Assembly: GCF_012030425.1 (NCBI RefSeq)
Contig: NZ_JAAUVN010000001.1
Span: forward strand, 868,001 to 932,000
Direction of reading: 5' to 3'
Source of the DNA: Sphingobacterium sp. B16(2022)
GTDB lineage: Bacteria; Bacteroidota; Bacteroidia; Sphingobacteriales; Sphingobacteriaceae
DNA: 64,000 nucleotides
This document shows, in pieces, positions 47,258 through 59,000 of the stretch. Under the pieces are notes generated by a model. It was not told where the DNA came from and did not search any database. It saw nothing but the letters and a program-made list of their open reading frames with translations. The translations under genes and the position numbers were made by a program. The stretch's first letter is position 1. The number at the start of each line of letters is the position of its first letter.

Positions 47258-48415
47258 TTACGCTTTCTTTTTTTTCTTTTTACGTCGATTGTACCAGATG
47301 TAGAAACCGGTGACAGGTAGGCTGGCGGCAATCAACGATGCCAAAAATACCAGCATCTTGCCCGGGATTCCCAGAATACTTCCTAAGTGGATGTCGTAAT
47401 TTAAGGCCCGCATTTTCTCACCGTAATTTTTACTTGAAAAATCGATTGTTTTTTGCAGATAACCTTTCTTTACCTCGTATTGTCGGATGATAGAGGCATA
47501 GCTTTTTTCATAGCGGATATACACGTTTAACGATGCTTCTTCCTTCTGTGGGAAATAAAAGTAATAGGCATGTGCATCGGGATAAGTTACCTCTACTTCG
47601 TTCAGAATGTTATCGTAGACCGAAAGATTTGTATTGAAATGAGCCTTTGACTGAATAGGTTTCGCCAGAACTGTTTCCGGAGCCTTATTTTCGATTTTAT
47701 TGAGTACTTGCTGTACCGACTCATCAAACCAGGGGAAGGCCCAGATCATACCGGTCAATCCCAGAATTAAAGCGATTGTGAAGGAATAGAATCCTAGAAT
47801 ATTATGCAAATCGTAATTTTTCCGTTTTATGCCGGTTTTATTTTTCCAGCGAAACCAAAACCGAACACGTCTTGCTTTTTTGTTTTTTGGCCACCACAGA
47901 TATAGACCTGTTAAAAGTAAGAGCACAAAAAATAGCGTTGCAGTGCCTACAATGGGTTGGCCAATGTCATTTTTGAACAGCAATGACCAGTGGAGGTAGA
48001 GTATGACCCTGAAAAATTCAAATTCAGCATTTTCACTGTATACGTTTGCTGCGGTATAGGGATTGATGAAAACAGACTCATAGTATTTTTTCTCGTTCCA
48101 GTACCAGATTCCATCGTTATCATCTTCTTTATATGCCCTAAAATGCCAGGTCCGTTGTGGATTGTTTTCAATTTCTACGGCCGAGACCTGTTTTTCAGCA
48201 CCCCAATGCTGTTCTGCGTGGTCCAATAAAGTTGAAAATGACTGACGCTCATGATCTGGACTCGTGGACTCCACGTAATAATGATTTTTATAAACTACGG
48301 GTTTGATTTCATCAACAAATGCCAATATACAACCGGTTATGCCCAGTATAAAGACGATAAGTGATGAGAGTAAACCCATCCAAAGGTGTGTTTGATGTAA
48401 TATTTTCTTTAGCAC
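47258..48415 (-). CDS. PepSY-domain iron-regulated membrane protein
   Basis: A 385-residue inner-membrane protein of the PepSY_TM/PiuB-like family, with an N-terminal membrane span containing HLWMGLLSSLIVFILG, PepSY-type periplasmic regions, internal spans (about 155-175 and 205-230) with conserved KKNYDLHNILGFYS, and a C-terminal span followed by a lysine-rich tail. Relatives lie beside siderophore receptors and are thought to reduce or release iron from imported siderophores; the activity is not firmly established. It follows the TonB receptor by 62 bp containing a hairpin, and completes the iron cluster. Confidence 0.82.
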   Translation of the reverse strand: MLKKILHQTHLWMGLLSSLIVFILGITGCILAFVDEIKPVVYKNHYYVESTSPDHERQSFSTLLDHAEQHWGAEKQVSAVEIENNPQRTWHFRAYKEDDNDGIWYWNEKKYYESVFINPYTAANVYSENAEFEFFRVILYLHWSLLFKNDIGQPIVGTATLFFVLLLLTGLYLWWPKNKKARRVRFWFRWKNKTGIKRKNYDLHNILGFYSFTIALILGLTGMIWAFPWFDESVQQVLNKIENKAPETVLAKPIQSKAHFNTNLSVYDNILNEVEVTYPDAHAYYFYFPQKEEASLNVYIRYEKSYASIIRQYEVKKGYLQKTIDFSSKNYGEKMRALNYDIHLGSILGIPGKMLVFLASLIAASLPVTGFYIWYNRRKKKKKKA

Positions 48416-48432
48416 AATTTACGATCTAATAA

Positions 48433-48461
48433 AGCAGACCGCTCGCTAAAAGCGGTCTGCT
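48433..48461 (-). terminator. Hairpin between the TonB receptor and PepSY genes
   Basis: Perfect 11-bp stem AGCAGACCGCT/AGCGGTCTGCT with a 7-nt loop. On the transcribed minus strand it is followed by TTTATTAG, a weak T run. It is probably a partial terminator that lowers PepSY expression relative to the receptor. Confidence 0.6.
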
Positions 48462-48477
48462 AGTTGCTATACAATTT

Positions 48478-51063
48478 TTAGAAACGATAGGAAAGGTTTG
48501 CCGCCACACTGGATGGTGCCTGCAAATTGCCCCAGCTGTCCCAATATTTTTTATTAAAGATATTGTTCGCTTTCAATTGAATTCCCCAAGCTTGTTTGTT
48601 ATAAAACACAGTTGCATTGGCCAGCGTATAGCTGGGGATAAAAAAGGTATTTGTCGAAGCGCGGTACATTTTATCAACATAGTTGACTCCGGCACCGACA
48701 CCGAGACCTTTTACTTTTTCTTGGAAAGTGTAAGAAGCCCAAAAACTGGCGACATTTTCAGGCGCAAATTCTGCCTTGTTTCCTTCAACAGCAGTATCAG
48801 AAGCTTTGATGATGCGATTATCATTATAGGCATAACTTCCGATGATGTTCAGTCCTGCGATGGGGTTGGCAATGACCTCCAGTTCTGCACCTTTGCTCAC
48901 CTGCTTTCCATCCTGTTCGGTAAACATGTCCGCATTGACACGGGTGGCATTATCAATCTTGATATAATAATAGCTGGCCGTCAGACTTAATTTTTTATGA
49001 AAAAGCTCCGATTTTATTCCACCTTCTGCTTGATTGGCAAATATTGGATCTATGACAAATCGATTTCCATCTGGCTGGATGACCGGAGCAACATTTTGGA
49101 AACCACTCATATAATTGGCAAATGCAGAAATACGCTCGGGAAGAATCTGATACACCAATCCTAATTTAGGCGCTAATGATGTTTGTTTGAATCCTTCTTC
49201 ATCTTCCACTTTGTTCCGATTGAAATGATCAACACGTAGTGAAAGCATGGTCGAAAGACGTGGCACGATGGTGATCATATCGGATACATATGCACTGAGC
49301 GTTTGTTGCGAAGGAGTGGGATACGGTGCAAATTCGGCATTTTTATCGATTTCCTGTCTCAACAGGGGCGTGAATTTTTGGGTCACATCTACTTTATCGA
49401 ATAGCTGTATATCTCCGAAAAGGAAACTGCTGCTGAGGGTTCTATAATTGGCTCCGACCAGCAATTTATGTTTGATACTTCCTGTGTTAAATTCGCCATT
49501 GATATTTTGCTGAATATTTGCGTATCCATTATAGACATCCTTATATATGGATGCGGCTCTGGTAACCTCTGTAGGAGAACTGACGAGCACGACACGCTGA
49601 TAGCTGTGGTCCACATTTTCCGAAACGTACGAGAACACGGTGGTGGACTGGAACTTATCCGATATTTTATATTTTGCCTCAGCAAAGATTCGGGAAGCGC
49701 TATTTTGTACATCGGCATCGCTATAATACAAGCTTTTGCGGTAATCCAACTTCAGATCTTTAGGTTGAAGTACATCTTTGGCCCGGATAACAAAATTATT
49801 GGGCTGTGTATTGTGAACCTTTAGGTATTCGGCATCTAAGTTTAGGGTCAGCTTCTCATTGACCTGATAGCTTAAACTAGGTGCGATTAAAAAGGTATTG
49901 TTAAAAGCATCCGAGAGGTAACTTCTTTCTTTATGGATAGCGGTATTCAAACGAAATAGAACACTTTTGTCGGCCTTTAATGGCGTATTGAGATCTACTG
50001 ATAAACGGTTTAAGTCATAGCTCCCCGTAGTGTAGTTTACTTCCGTACGTTTTGCTTCAATTGGTTTTTTCGTAACGAGATTGACTACGCCACCAAATGA
50101 AGATACGGATGCTCCAAATAGTGTTCCCGATGGACCTTTAAGTACTTCTATGCGTTCTACATTGGCAAGATCCATCGCAGATCGGTCCGAAGTGGACTCC
50201 ATACCGTTGCGGGCATTAATTCCTGTACTAAATCCTCTTAAATGGGCACTCAGTCCGCCAGAAGGATTGATCACGGGCACAGTACCACCTGCATTCCGCA
50301 TGGCTTCGGCGATGGTATAAGAAACTTGTTCTTTCATCAACTGCTGTGTTACCACCTGATAGACCTGCGGGTTCTCCAAATTGCGCAGTGGCATACGGGC
50401 TATAAAGGGAGTCTCTTTATTTGCAAAGCGGTTTTTACGTTCGCCGTTGACCACTACTTCCTGTAGTGCTGTAGCATCTTCATAGAGCACAAGGTTGACT
50501 GTAGATGTTTTATTTGCTTCAATATGTACCTGTTGCTTTTGGGTCAGCAAGCCGACATATTTTGCTTCTACGGTATAGTTGCCGGCTTCCATATTACTGA
50601 ACGAAAACTTACCGTTTTCATCGGCCTGGACTTGTCTGCCCGCAAGGGAGATGCTCACATATCCAGCTGGGTGACCATCGCTACTGTGTACCTGTCCGTT
50701 CAGATTGCCTTTTCCAGAAGAGGGCTGTAAATTAATGCGATTTCCATTGGTCTCTACGCGTTTTACAGCATCGCCCAGAATCTCCTGCAAAATTGTTTCT
50801 AAGCGTGCGTTTTGCAGGTTTACCGATACTTTTTTTTGTGCGTCGATCAGGTTTGGGCTGTAGATAAAAGAACAGCCTGTTTTTTCTTCAATTTTTTCTA
50901 GCGCCTGCGCTATCGTTTGGTTTTTGATTTGGATGCTGACCTTGGTCTGGAGGATACCCTGTTGCGCCTGTGTCAATAGACAGGAGAAAGAAAGTGCTAA
51001 TAAAAGGCTATTTTTTTTCCATGTTCTGGGAAATAGCGGTGTGCTAAGTAGCAAAAAGTTCAT
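48478..51063 (-). CDS. TonB-dependent siderophore-type receptor with STN signalling domain
   Basis: An 861-residue outer-membrane receptor: signal peptide (to about 34), STN domain (about 38-110, with TIAQALEKIEEKTGCSFIY), carboxypeptidase-regulatory-like domain (about 115-200), plug (about 225-335, with VERIEVLKGPSGTLFG and GGVVNLVTKKP) and barrel ending in NLSYRF. The STN domain is the part that contacts a FecR-type anti-sigma factor, and such a gene lies 94 bp upstream. The substrate is probably a ferric siderophore, judging from the plug type and the PepSY partner. Unlike SusC it has no SusD. Confidence 0.9.
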   Translation of the reverse strand: MNFLLLSTPLFPRTWKKNSLLLALSFSCLLTQAQQGILQTKVSIQIKNQTIAQALEKIEEKTGCSFIYSPNLIDAQKKVSVNLQNARLETILQEILGDAVKRVETNGNRINLQPSSGKGNLNGQVHSSDGHPAGYVSISLAGRQVQADENGKFSFSNMEAGNYTVEAKYVGLLTQKQQVHIEANKTSTVNLVLYEDATALQEVVVNGERKNRFANKETPFIARMPLRNLENPQVYQVVTQQLMKEQVSYTIAEAMRNAGGTVPVINPSGGLSAHLRGFSTGINARNGMESTSDRSAMDLANVERIEVLKGPSGTLFGASVSSFGGVVNLVTKKPIEAKRTEVNYTTGSYDLNRLSVDLNTPLKADKSVLFRLNTAIHKERSYLSDAFNNTFLIAPSLSYQVNEKLTLNLDAEYLKVHNTQPNNFVIRAKDVLQPKDLKLDYRKSLYYSDADVQNSASRIFAEAKYKISDKFQSTTVFSYVSENVDHSYQRVVLVSSPTEVTRAASIYKDVYNGYANIQQNINGEFNTGSIKHKLLVGANYRTLSSSFLFGDIQLFDKVDVTQKFTPLLRQEIDKNAEFAPYPTPSQQTLSAYVSDMITIVPRLSTMLSLRVDHFNRNKVEDEEGFKQTSLAPKLGLVYQILPERISAFANYMSGFQNVAPVIQPDGNRFVIDPIFANQAEGGIKSELFHKKLSLTASYYYIKIDNATRVNADMFTEQDGKQVSKGAELEVIANPIAGLNIIGSYAYNDNRIIKASDTAVEGNKAEFAPENVASFWASYTFQEKVKGLGVGAGVNYVDKMYRASTNTFFIPSYTLANATVFYNKQAWGIQLKANNIFNKKYWDSWGNLQAPSSVAANLSYRF

Positions 51064-51157
51064 ATTTTTACAAATGTGATTAAGTTAATGTATTTAATTT
51101 CATCCCCCGGTGGACAATTTTGGCGATGCGTACACCGGGTTATTTTTTGCGGATCGA

Positions 51158-52120
51158 TTATCTATATAAGCTGACCTCCTTATCTTTGATGGTATATTTG
51201 ATGGAGGTTGCAAAACTGATATCATGTAAAACTGATGCTAAAGAAGCCTGCTTAAACTTCCCTCTCACCTGATCATTTAGTATTGCTGTATTGTGACAGG
51301 TGATCTTTACATTATACCAGCGTTCAAGTTCCGGAATCACCTGTTTGATGGTTTTGTTGTCGAATATAAGTTGTCCTTCCATCCAGGCAGTCGACAGTTC
51401 ACTGTTTACGGTACTTGATTTCATCTTTCCTGCAGCATAACTACTTTGCATATTGGCTTTTAAAATAAGGGTGTCCGGACAATTTGCTGCGGTAAATTGT
51501 ACTCGTCCTTCTTCTACAGTAAGCATATCGGACTGTCCGGTACGGCTTAGCAAATTGAATCGGGTACCCAATACGCGGGTACTGGTATTTTTAGTCTGGA
51601 CAATAAAAGGTCGTTTTGGATCTTTGCTCACCTCAAAAAAAGCTTCACCATCTAAGGTCACTTCTCTTTTCGCTGCATCAAATTTTTCGGGATAGCGTAA
51701 TTTTGTTCCGGAATTGAGACTTATGGTCGTTCCATCGCTGAGGATGAGTTTTTGTTTTTTTCCAAAAGGTACTTCGATCTGTACAAAGCGGGTGGTTACG
51801 ATCGGTTCTGCTGTTATTTTATCCGATCGAAGATAGAGCCAAGCTGCAGATAGGATACTCACGATACTGGCTGCTGCGACGAGTGTAGGCCAGCGTCTAC
51901 GGGTTGATTTTTCTGCCGAGAACGTATCGGGGATATCAGCTTGATGGCGAATATTTTGCCATATGATCGCTTTTTTCTCTTCGGGTGTATAGTTACTTTT
52001 CTTGCGTGGAAATTCTTCATCAGGAATACCATCAGCCATCCAAGCTTCCACAGCCTGTTTCTCAACAGGTGTGCACTGGCCTGACCAGTATTTTTCCAAG
52101 AGCTGATGATCGATCTTCAT
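51158..52120 (-). CDS. FecR-family anti-sigma factor
   Basis: A 320-residue inner-membrane regulator. The cytoplasmic N-terminus (about 1-75, LEKYWSGQCTPVEKQAVEAWM) should bind the sigma factor. A single span lies near 77-96, followed by the FecR beta-domain (about 120-215, FGKKQKLILSDGTTISLNSG) and a C-terminal DUF4974/STN-like domain (about 250-318). It relays substrate occupancy of the STN receptor to the ECF sigma factor. Genes lie in the standard sigma, anti-sigma, receptor order, with 55 bp to the sigma gene. Confidence 0.93.
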   Translation of the reverse strand: MKIDHQLLEKYWSGQCTPVEKQAVEAWMADGIPDEEFPRKKSNYTPEEKKAIIWQNIRHQADIPDTFSAEKSTRRRWPTLVAAASIVSILSAAWLYLRSDKITAEPIVTTRFVQIEVPFGKKQKLILSDGTTISLNSGTKLRYPEKFDAAKREVTLDGEAFFEVSKDPKRPFIVQTKNTSTRVLGTRFNLLSRTGQSDMLTVEEGRVQFTAANCPDTLILKANMQSSYAAGKMKSSTVNSELSTAWMEGQLIFDNKTIKQVIPELERWYNVKITCHNTAILNDQVRGKFKQASLASVLHDISFATSIKYTIKDKEVSLYR

Positions 52121-52175
52121 ATATTTTTATATACCAGTCGTCGTTTAGCTGTTTTACCCTTAGTCTAAAAAAAAA

Positions 52176-52727
52176 TTATTTTTGTTCTGATGTCGCGATC
52201 TTATTTCTCAGGAATTTTAGGGCTTTCGTGAGATGTGCTTCGACAGTCTTTTCGGACAAAGACAATGCTTCGGCAATTTCGGGTATGCTTAGACCGCTAT
52301 TGCGGCTCAGGGTATAGACCTGACGGCAACGGCAGGGGAGTCGGTTGACCAGGCCATCAACAAAATGATCAAGATCTCTGAAATAGATGGTCTCCTCTGT
52401 GTTGTTGATGCTGTGGCAGAAGGTCTCTGTCAATTCATGTGTCTGATCGATGCGCTTATACTTTTCACGGTAATAATCATTGATCCGTATTCGCGCAGCG
52501 CGAAAGAGATAGTGTTCTATCTGAATAATTTCTTCCATCACTTCTTTACGTTTCCAAAGCGAGCAGAAAATATCCTGTACCATATCCATAGCGATTTGCT
52601 CATCATTACAATGGTGTTCACAAAAATCAACAAGTCGATTCCAATAGGCATCGAACCACTCCTGAAATATTTGTTCAGGTGATTTTTTCTGCTTGTTTTT
52701 TTTTGTGAAAAATAGTTTAAGGCTCAC
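52176..52727 (-). CDS. ECF RNA polymerase sigma factor (FecI-like)
   Basis: A 183-residue sigma-70 family protein with region 2 (about 27-95, MDMVQDIFCSLWKRKE) and region 4 (about 130-175, LSIPEIAEALSLSEKTVEAHL). It should direct RNA polymerase to the receptor operon when the anti-sigma factor signals. Bacteroidota ECF factors of this group mostly control adjacent TonB receptors. A TATATTTG box, fitting TAnnTTTG, lies 29-36 bp upstream of the start on the same strand. Confidence 0.93.
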   Translation of the reverse strand: MSLKLFFTKKNKQKKSPEQIFQEWFDAYWNRLVDFCEHHCNDEQIAMDMVQDIFCSLWKRKEVMEEIIQIEHYLFRAARIRINDYYREKYKRIDQTHELTETFCHSINNTEETIYFRDLDHFVDGLVNRLPCRCRQVYTLSRNSGLSIPEIAEALSLSEKTVEAHLTKALKFLRNKIATSEQK

Positions 52728-53023
52728 TAAGCAAGTCGTTTTAGATAGATAGGTTCAAATATAGGTTTTAATCTGGAATTGTTCTAAATAAAATTAAATT
52801 TCACTGATTTTAATATTTAGATGGCGATTATCTCCTAACATGAATTTGTGTTGTACAACATATTCCTCCCAATGAGGAATTTTTCACCGAGATTATAGCT
52901 TCTGATGCAGGTTTTATTGGGAAATTTTGATATCTCTACACGAAAATTTGTGCGTATAATGAAGTATAATGTGTGTGTTTGGAAAATTTATCTATTTTTA
53001 AGGGAATTTAGTCAATACCTTTT
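52728..53023. other. Divergent region between the ECF sigma gene and the macroglobulin-like gene
   Basis: About 296 bp. It contains a perfect 12-bp palindrome TGTTGTACAACA (52849-52860), immediately followed by a 7-bp-arm hairpin ATTCCTC/GAGGAAT (52862-52880) with a T run on the plus strand. The hairpin could be a 5'-leader attenuator for the downstream gene. No function can be assigned. Confidence 0.4.
52756..52763 (-). promoter_or_regulatory. Candidate -7 box for the sigma/anti-sigma/receptor operon
   Basis: CAAATATA on the plus strand is TATATTTG on the minus strand, matching TAnnTTTG, about 29 bp before the sigma-factor start codon. No good -33 TTTG at standard spacing. Confidence 0.45.
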
Positions 53024-56000
53024 ATGAGTTGGAAGTCAATTATCGTTAGTGTTTTAACCTTTTTGTATTCGATCGCCTTATTTGGGCAGTCTGCACTGTT
53101 CAATAGTCAACGTCAGTCTTCGGATTCTTATATCTATAAATTAAACCCCGAGATTTTAAAAAAGATCCATATCGGAGAAGTGAAATTTAACGAGGGTATG
53201 CTGACCGATTTTGTTCAAAAAGGAAAGTATCGTAATCAAAAACTCAATTTGCCACGTGGCAATTATGTGGAGGTCCGTGCTGATGAAAATAACCTGGTAT
53301 ATGATGAATTTATCATTGATGATCTGTATGCTAAGGTCATTCCGACCGAAGCATTTGCGGTTTGCTTGTACGATTCATTGGGTAATATGATAACCGATGC
53401 ACACCTTTCTTTGGGCAAGAATAGGGTCTCTTATGATCGGAAATTGGGCTATTATCATGCTGCTAATGCGAAAACAGGTGATATCGTCAGCATCTTGCAT
53501 AAAGGGGTGTATCATTATCTACGTGTAGAAAAGAACTGGCCTTATGAAGAAAAAGTATCCTTTTGGCAAGGTGTGAAAACAAACTGGCAACGGACACAAT
53601 ATAAATTTAAAAGGATTTTTCGTAAGAAAAAAAGTTTTGATAACCAAAGCTTTATGGTATTCAATAAGCCGATGTATAAGCCCAATGATCAGGTGAAATT
53701 CAAGGCTTATCTCGAAGAGGGTAAATGGAAACCAAATCTAGATTCGGTGGATGTACATGTAGTGGGCAATGCTAAAGATACGGTCATCACAAAACTTGCT
53801 CCCTATCGCCCTGGCATGTATGCTTTTTCTTTTGACTTAAATGCAGGACTGGGACTTACCCTGGATAAATATTACCGTGTTTTATTGAAGTCTAGCAAAT
53901 CTAAGCAAGTGCTGCTTGAAGAGTCATTTCGATATGAAGAATATGAATTGAAAAGTCTCACGTTTAGCATGAAATCCGATCGCACGGATTTTGCAAAAGG
54001 GGATAGTATCCGCCTGAAGTTAAAGGTTGTCAATGAGAATGATATGCCTGTTTATGATGGTCGAGTAGAATTGAAAGTTGTACCAAACTCCTACCGTACA
54101 GGAAAGATGAAGGCGAATCAGGTGAATTTTGTTCCAGATACGTTGTGGCAGACAACGGTGTCTCTTACTGAAGTCGCGGAAAAGGAAATAGTTTTGCCAG
54201 ATTCGATTTTCCCGTCAGACATGGGTCTTCCTTTTCAAGTTATAGGTACCTACCTCAGTTCGGACAATGAGCGTCATGAAAAAATACTGCAGCTCCATTT
54301 GCTTGATACGGAAAAAGAAATTCGTATCGCCGTTAAAGACGGGCAGGCGGAGATTAAGTATTTTGAGAAAGGTATTGAAAAATCAAGCGATGCTAAGATC
54401 GAATTATTAGGTGAAAACAATGAAATGTTGCGCGTAGAGCAGGTTCGTTTACCCCATATCATACCGGTTGCATGGCAGGCAACGGAAATAGGAGTTAAGG
54501 CGAATGGAATTTCTGAAATCTTGGATTTGGAACAGGAACAAAAGGAGCAACTGCGTTATCGTTTTTACCGCACGACCGATTCGGTTTTATTGACGGTGAG
54601 TAATCCGGCCGCTATTCCTTTTTGGTATCGGGTTAGGAAAGGTAAGAAAATGGTTTCGTCGGGTTATGCGACTCAATTAAGCGAAGCATTTTCAGAACGG
54701 GGAAAAGAAGGGTATAGCCTGCAGATTACTTATCTTTTTGCAGGCCGTGCCAAAGTGATAAAGGAAGATCTTCCTTTTATGCAGAAAAATCTGAATTTAG
54801 AGGTCAATACAGCGACAACGGTTTATCCTGGTCAAAAGGCTGAGGTGCAATTGTCCGTGACCGATAAAGTGGGCAAACCTGTGCCGGATGTGGATATTAC
54901 GGCTTATGGATTTACATCAAAATTTAAAAATACAAGTGCTCCAAATGTCAAGATTGGCGGGCTCATTCGGTATGTTCAACCTTTCCAGAATTTTAATTTT
55001 GATCTGGATGAAGCCCAGATAAGACACCAGGAGGCATTAAAGGACTGGGCGAGATGGTCTAAAGAAATGCAGCTTGATACGATTGCTTTTTACCAATTTT
55101 TATTTCCTAAAGTTTATTATCAGGCGTCGCAGCCGGTCGCGGAAATTAAAAGCCAAATTTCTCCATATCTGGTGGTAAATGGCTTGGTACAAGGGGTTCA
55201 TATGATGTGGATAGATGGTGTTTTGACTTATGCGAAACAGAGTCAACACCATGATGATTATATTTTTGAAATCTATCCGGGACAGCATGAATTTAAATTC
55301 AGAACACATGACAAGGAGGTATTGGTGAAAGGGTTCCGCGTTGAAAAAGGCAGGAGAATGATCGTATCCTTTAATATAGGGCAGGATACAATTGGATTCA
55401 ACTACCCTGATGAAACGCTGGGTAAAGGACAGATCTTGGTCAAAATGCTGCCCAAGGACGATGTTGGAAAGCTGAAAGATACCGAAGTCACAGAACTCAA
55501 AAAGCAGTTGATTTCCGTAACCAATAATTTCGGAGCTTGGCAGTTACCAAATCTAAATGTGCCTATCGAAATGCCGGCTTATATCCAAACTTCAGGCGAT
55601 CTTTTTTATCTGAATCCATTTCCGAACAGGACCTATAACAGTAGGCTTAGGACCCAAGTGTCAGCACCTGTTTTGGTAGGTCCGTTTCCGCGTACCGAAA
55701 TGTATAATGGCGTGCCCAAAATAGCAACATTAATCGTGGATACGACATCAATTGGACGTTTTGAAATAGAAGGCGGATATCAATATACACTTTATCAGCA
55801 GTACCAAAAGTTGAAAAGTTTTGATGCGGACTATATACGAAAAGATGCACCTTACTTTAAACCGCAATTGGATTTCACGAAGAAATTATGGATGCGTAGT
55901 GATATTCAGAAAAATGTGGCGAGTAAATTTAAGGAGGCCATGCAAAATAATAGTGGAGTTGCGCAATTTGTTTTGGCGAAAAAAGATTCCAAAGAACCAA

Positions 56001-59000
56001 CCTTTAACCTCAATTTAAGTTATGGTCTGGATGCTGAACAAAAGCTTGTCAAGCCTGCTCTTATTTTCGTAGAACCTGCAAAAGCGGAAGACCATAGGTA
56101 TTATAGACTGTATTATGGAGCTGAAAATAGCTTGCGTAATTTACCTGTCGGAGATATTATTTTGCATGTGGTGAAAGACGATTCGATAGCCTATAGTTTG
56201 GCTGTAACGTTAAAATCGAATGGCCTAAATTACCTAAAACTGGATGGTATTCAATGGAACCAGCGATCACCTCAAGCCGCAGTGGCTTATAAGATGGTCC
56301 GTGATGAAACCGTTGCAAATAGGGTGTTGAATCCGCTTCGTGATTCTATTCTTTATGAACAGCAGGGGCATGGTCAAGTTCTAAAAATAAACAAGGCTGA
56401 ATTTATTGCAAAGCGTAATAGCAGCTCCGCTGTCAGAATTTTGGTTTATGATGGTGATGCACCGGTGATCGGGGCTGCTGTCAAAAAAATGGGTACGAAA
56501 CAGCAGTATTTTTCCAATTTTGACGGTAGTATCGAATTGGAGCTTTCGGATGAAAAAGCAGTACAGTTGCAGATTATTGCAATAGGCTATAATCCTTCGG
56601 ATATCAAAGTATCTATGGGGCAGGATTATTTTGTTGAGTTGAGGGCGCAGGACAATCAATTGGATGAGGTCGTTGTGATGGGCGTGGCTAGCCAAAAGAG
56701 GGTAAGTATGACAGGTTCAGTTACAAGTGTCACGGTCAATAATATGCCAAATTTGTTGCAAGGAAAGGTGAGCGGTATCTTGATTCGAGGTAATAACAGT
56801 ATGGATGCTGGTACAAAACCGCTGATCTTGGTGGATGGTGTGGTGTTCGAAGGTGATCTTGCTTCTTTTGATCCGGCTGCAATTGCTTCCGTGAATACGG
56901 TAAAGGATCAATCCATGATTGCCTTGTACGGCGCAAGGGCTGCCAATGGAGTCATTATGGTACAGACAAGAACTGGAACTGTGGCTGCAGTACAGCCGAA
57001 TGTTTCCATGCCTTACCTCGAATCGGGTAATACGATGCGGGTCAACTTTCATGATGATGCTTTCTGGCAACCGAAGCTCAAAACAGATGCTGCAGGGAAA
57101 GCAAGTTTTGAGACTACTTATCCAGATGATATTACCAATTGGAGAACAATCTTTATCGCCAAGGGGGTAAAAGATTTTGCAGATACCAAAGAGTTGAATA
57201 TTAAAGCCTTTAAAGCTGTTTCCGCACATTTGGCAGCTCCCCGATTTGCTATTCGTGGCGATCAGTTTACCGCAATAGGTCGAGTGGTTAACTATCTTGG
57301 CGATAGTCTGGAGGTGTTACGGACGATCTACAATGGGGTTGATTCTGTAAAAACGAATTTGAAAATAGCGAAGTCATACCGCGATCCAATTGCTGTTCGG
57401 GCTGGAAAAGGCGATAGCTTGCAACTTTCGTATGCAATCGGACTTTCTAATGGCTATTTTGATGGCGAGAAACGAAATATTCCGATTTTTGAAAAAGGAC
57501 TGGAGCAGCATCAGGGTGATTTTAAGGTGTTGAATGGAACAGAAGAATATCAGTTAAAAACATCACCTGAGCTGGGAGAAATCACCGTGCATGCTGAGGC
57601 CAATTCATGGGAATTCATCCAGCGCGAAATAGCACATATTGATGCTTATAAGTTTTTGTGCAACGAACAGCTGGCATCTAAATTAAGTGCGCTACTTTCT
57701 AAGAAAGCGTTAACAAAACTTTTAGGGAAACCGTTTGAAGAAGAGAAAAAAATCCTTGACCTTTTGAAAGAATTGCAGAAAAACAAGAATACAGTTGGAG
57801 GTTGGGGCTGGTGGAATAAAAGTGAAACGGTATCATGGATCAGTAATTATGTCGTTTCTGTGCTATTGGATGCTGAAGATGCGGGTTACAGGACGGGGTT
57901 GACGAGAAGATTGTATATCGAACGGGAGGAGGAAAGCTTGAAAAGAAGTTTAGCTTCTTTGGATGTTCTTTGGAACAAAGATAAACTTAATATGGCCAAG
58001 GAAGGATTGTTTAACGCATTGGTGTTTTTAAACCGGCTGGATCCCAAAACGGATTATAAACACTATTTTCTTGCTATTGATGGAAAGTTGAAAAGTAAAT
58101 CAACGAAGGATATATTGCTTAAATATCTGTTGATGGCTAAATTGGGGATCGCAGATGCTCATGCCGCAGATACTGTGCTTAAATATGCTTCAAAAACAAT
58201 TTTAGGTGGTATGTATTGGACTTCGGGAGGTGTTTCTGATAAGAACGAAAGGATATTTTTGAATCCAACCGAAACGCATACGGAAAATACGCTATTGGCG
58301 TATGCAATATTGAAAACAATCGGGGGGCATGAATCGGATCTCGAGCTTATTCGAAATTATTTCTTTGCACAGAAGCAACGGGGTAACTGGAGCAATATCT
58401 ATGAGTCTTCACGGATCATTCGAAGTATTCTTCCAGATTTATTGAAAGAAGGTGAAACTTTTCAGTCTCCTGTAGCAATTGTGAACGATAAGCGTATTAC
58501 CGCATTTCCTAATACGCAGAAATTTGCTGCAACTGAACAGATTCGTGTGCGTAAAGAAGGGACAGGACCGCTGTTTCTGACGGCATATCAGAACTTTTGG
58601 AATGCCAATCCTGCTCTTGAAAAAGATAAAGGTTTGACAGTTTCTACTCGATTTAAGAACGAAAAAGGACCTTTAACTACGTTAAAAGAAGGTAAACCGA
58701 TTAAAATTGAAGTTACTGTATCGCTGACGGGAGAGGCCGAGTACGTCCAGCTTGAAGTTCCGATTCCTGCGGGTTGTACTTATGAAAGTAAATCGCCTGG
58801 ATATTACCGAAATGAAGCCCATCGGGAACATTTCAAAGATCGGGTAGTTATCTTTTGTCCAAAATTGAATAAGGGGTCGCATATTTTTGAAATCGAGCTA
58901 TTGCCACGATACACGGGGGTCTATACGGTAAATCCGGCAAAGGCGGAGTTGATGTATTTTCCTGTTTTTTATGGTAATGAAAAGATGAATGAGATCGTGG

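Noticed and set aside
56717..57229. Minus-strand 170-codon frame within the macroglobulin-like gene
   Set aside because: Cysteine- and histidine-rich, antisense to the plug and A2M domains; a shadow of the real gene.
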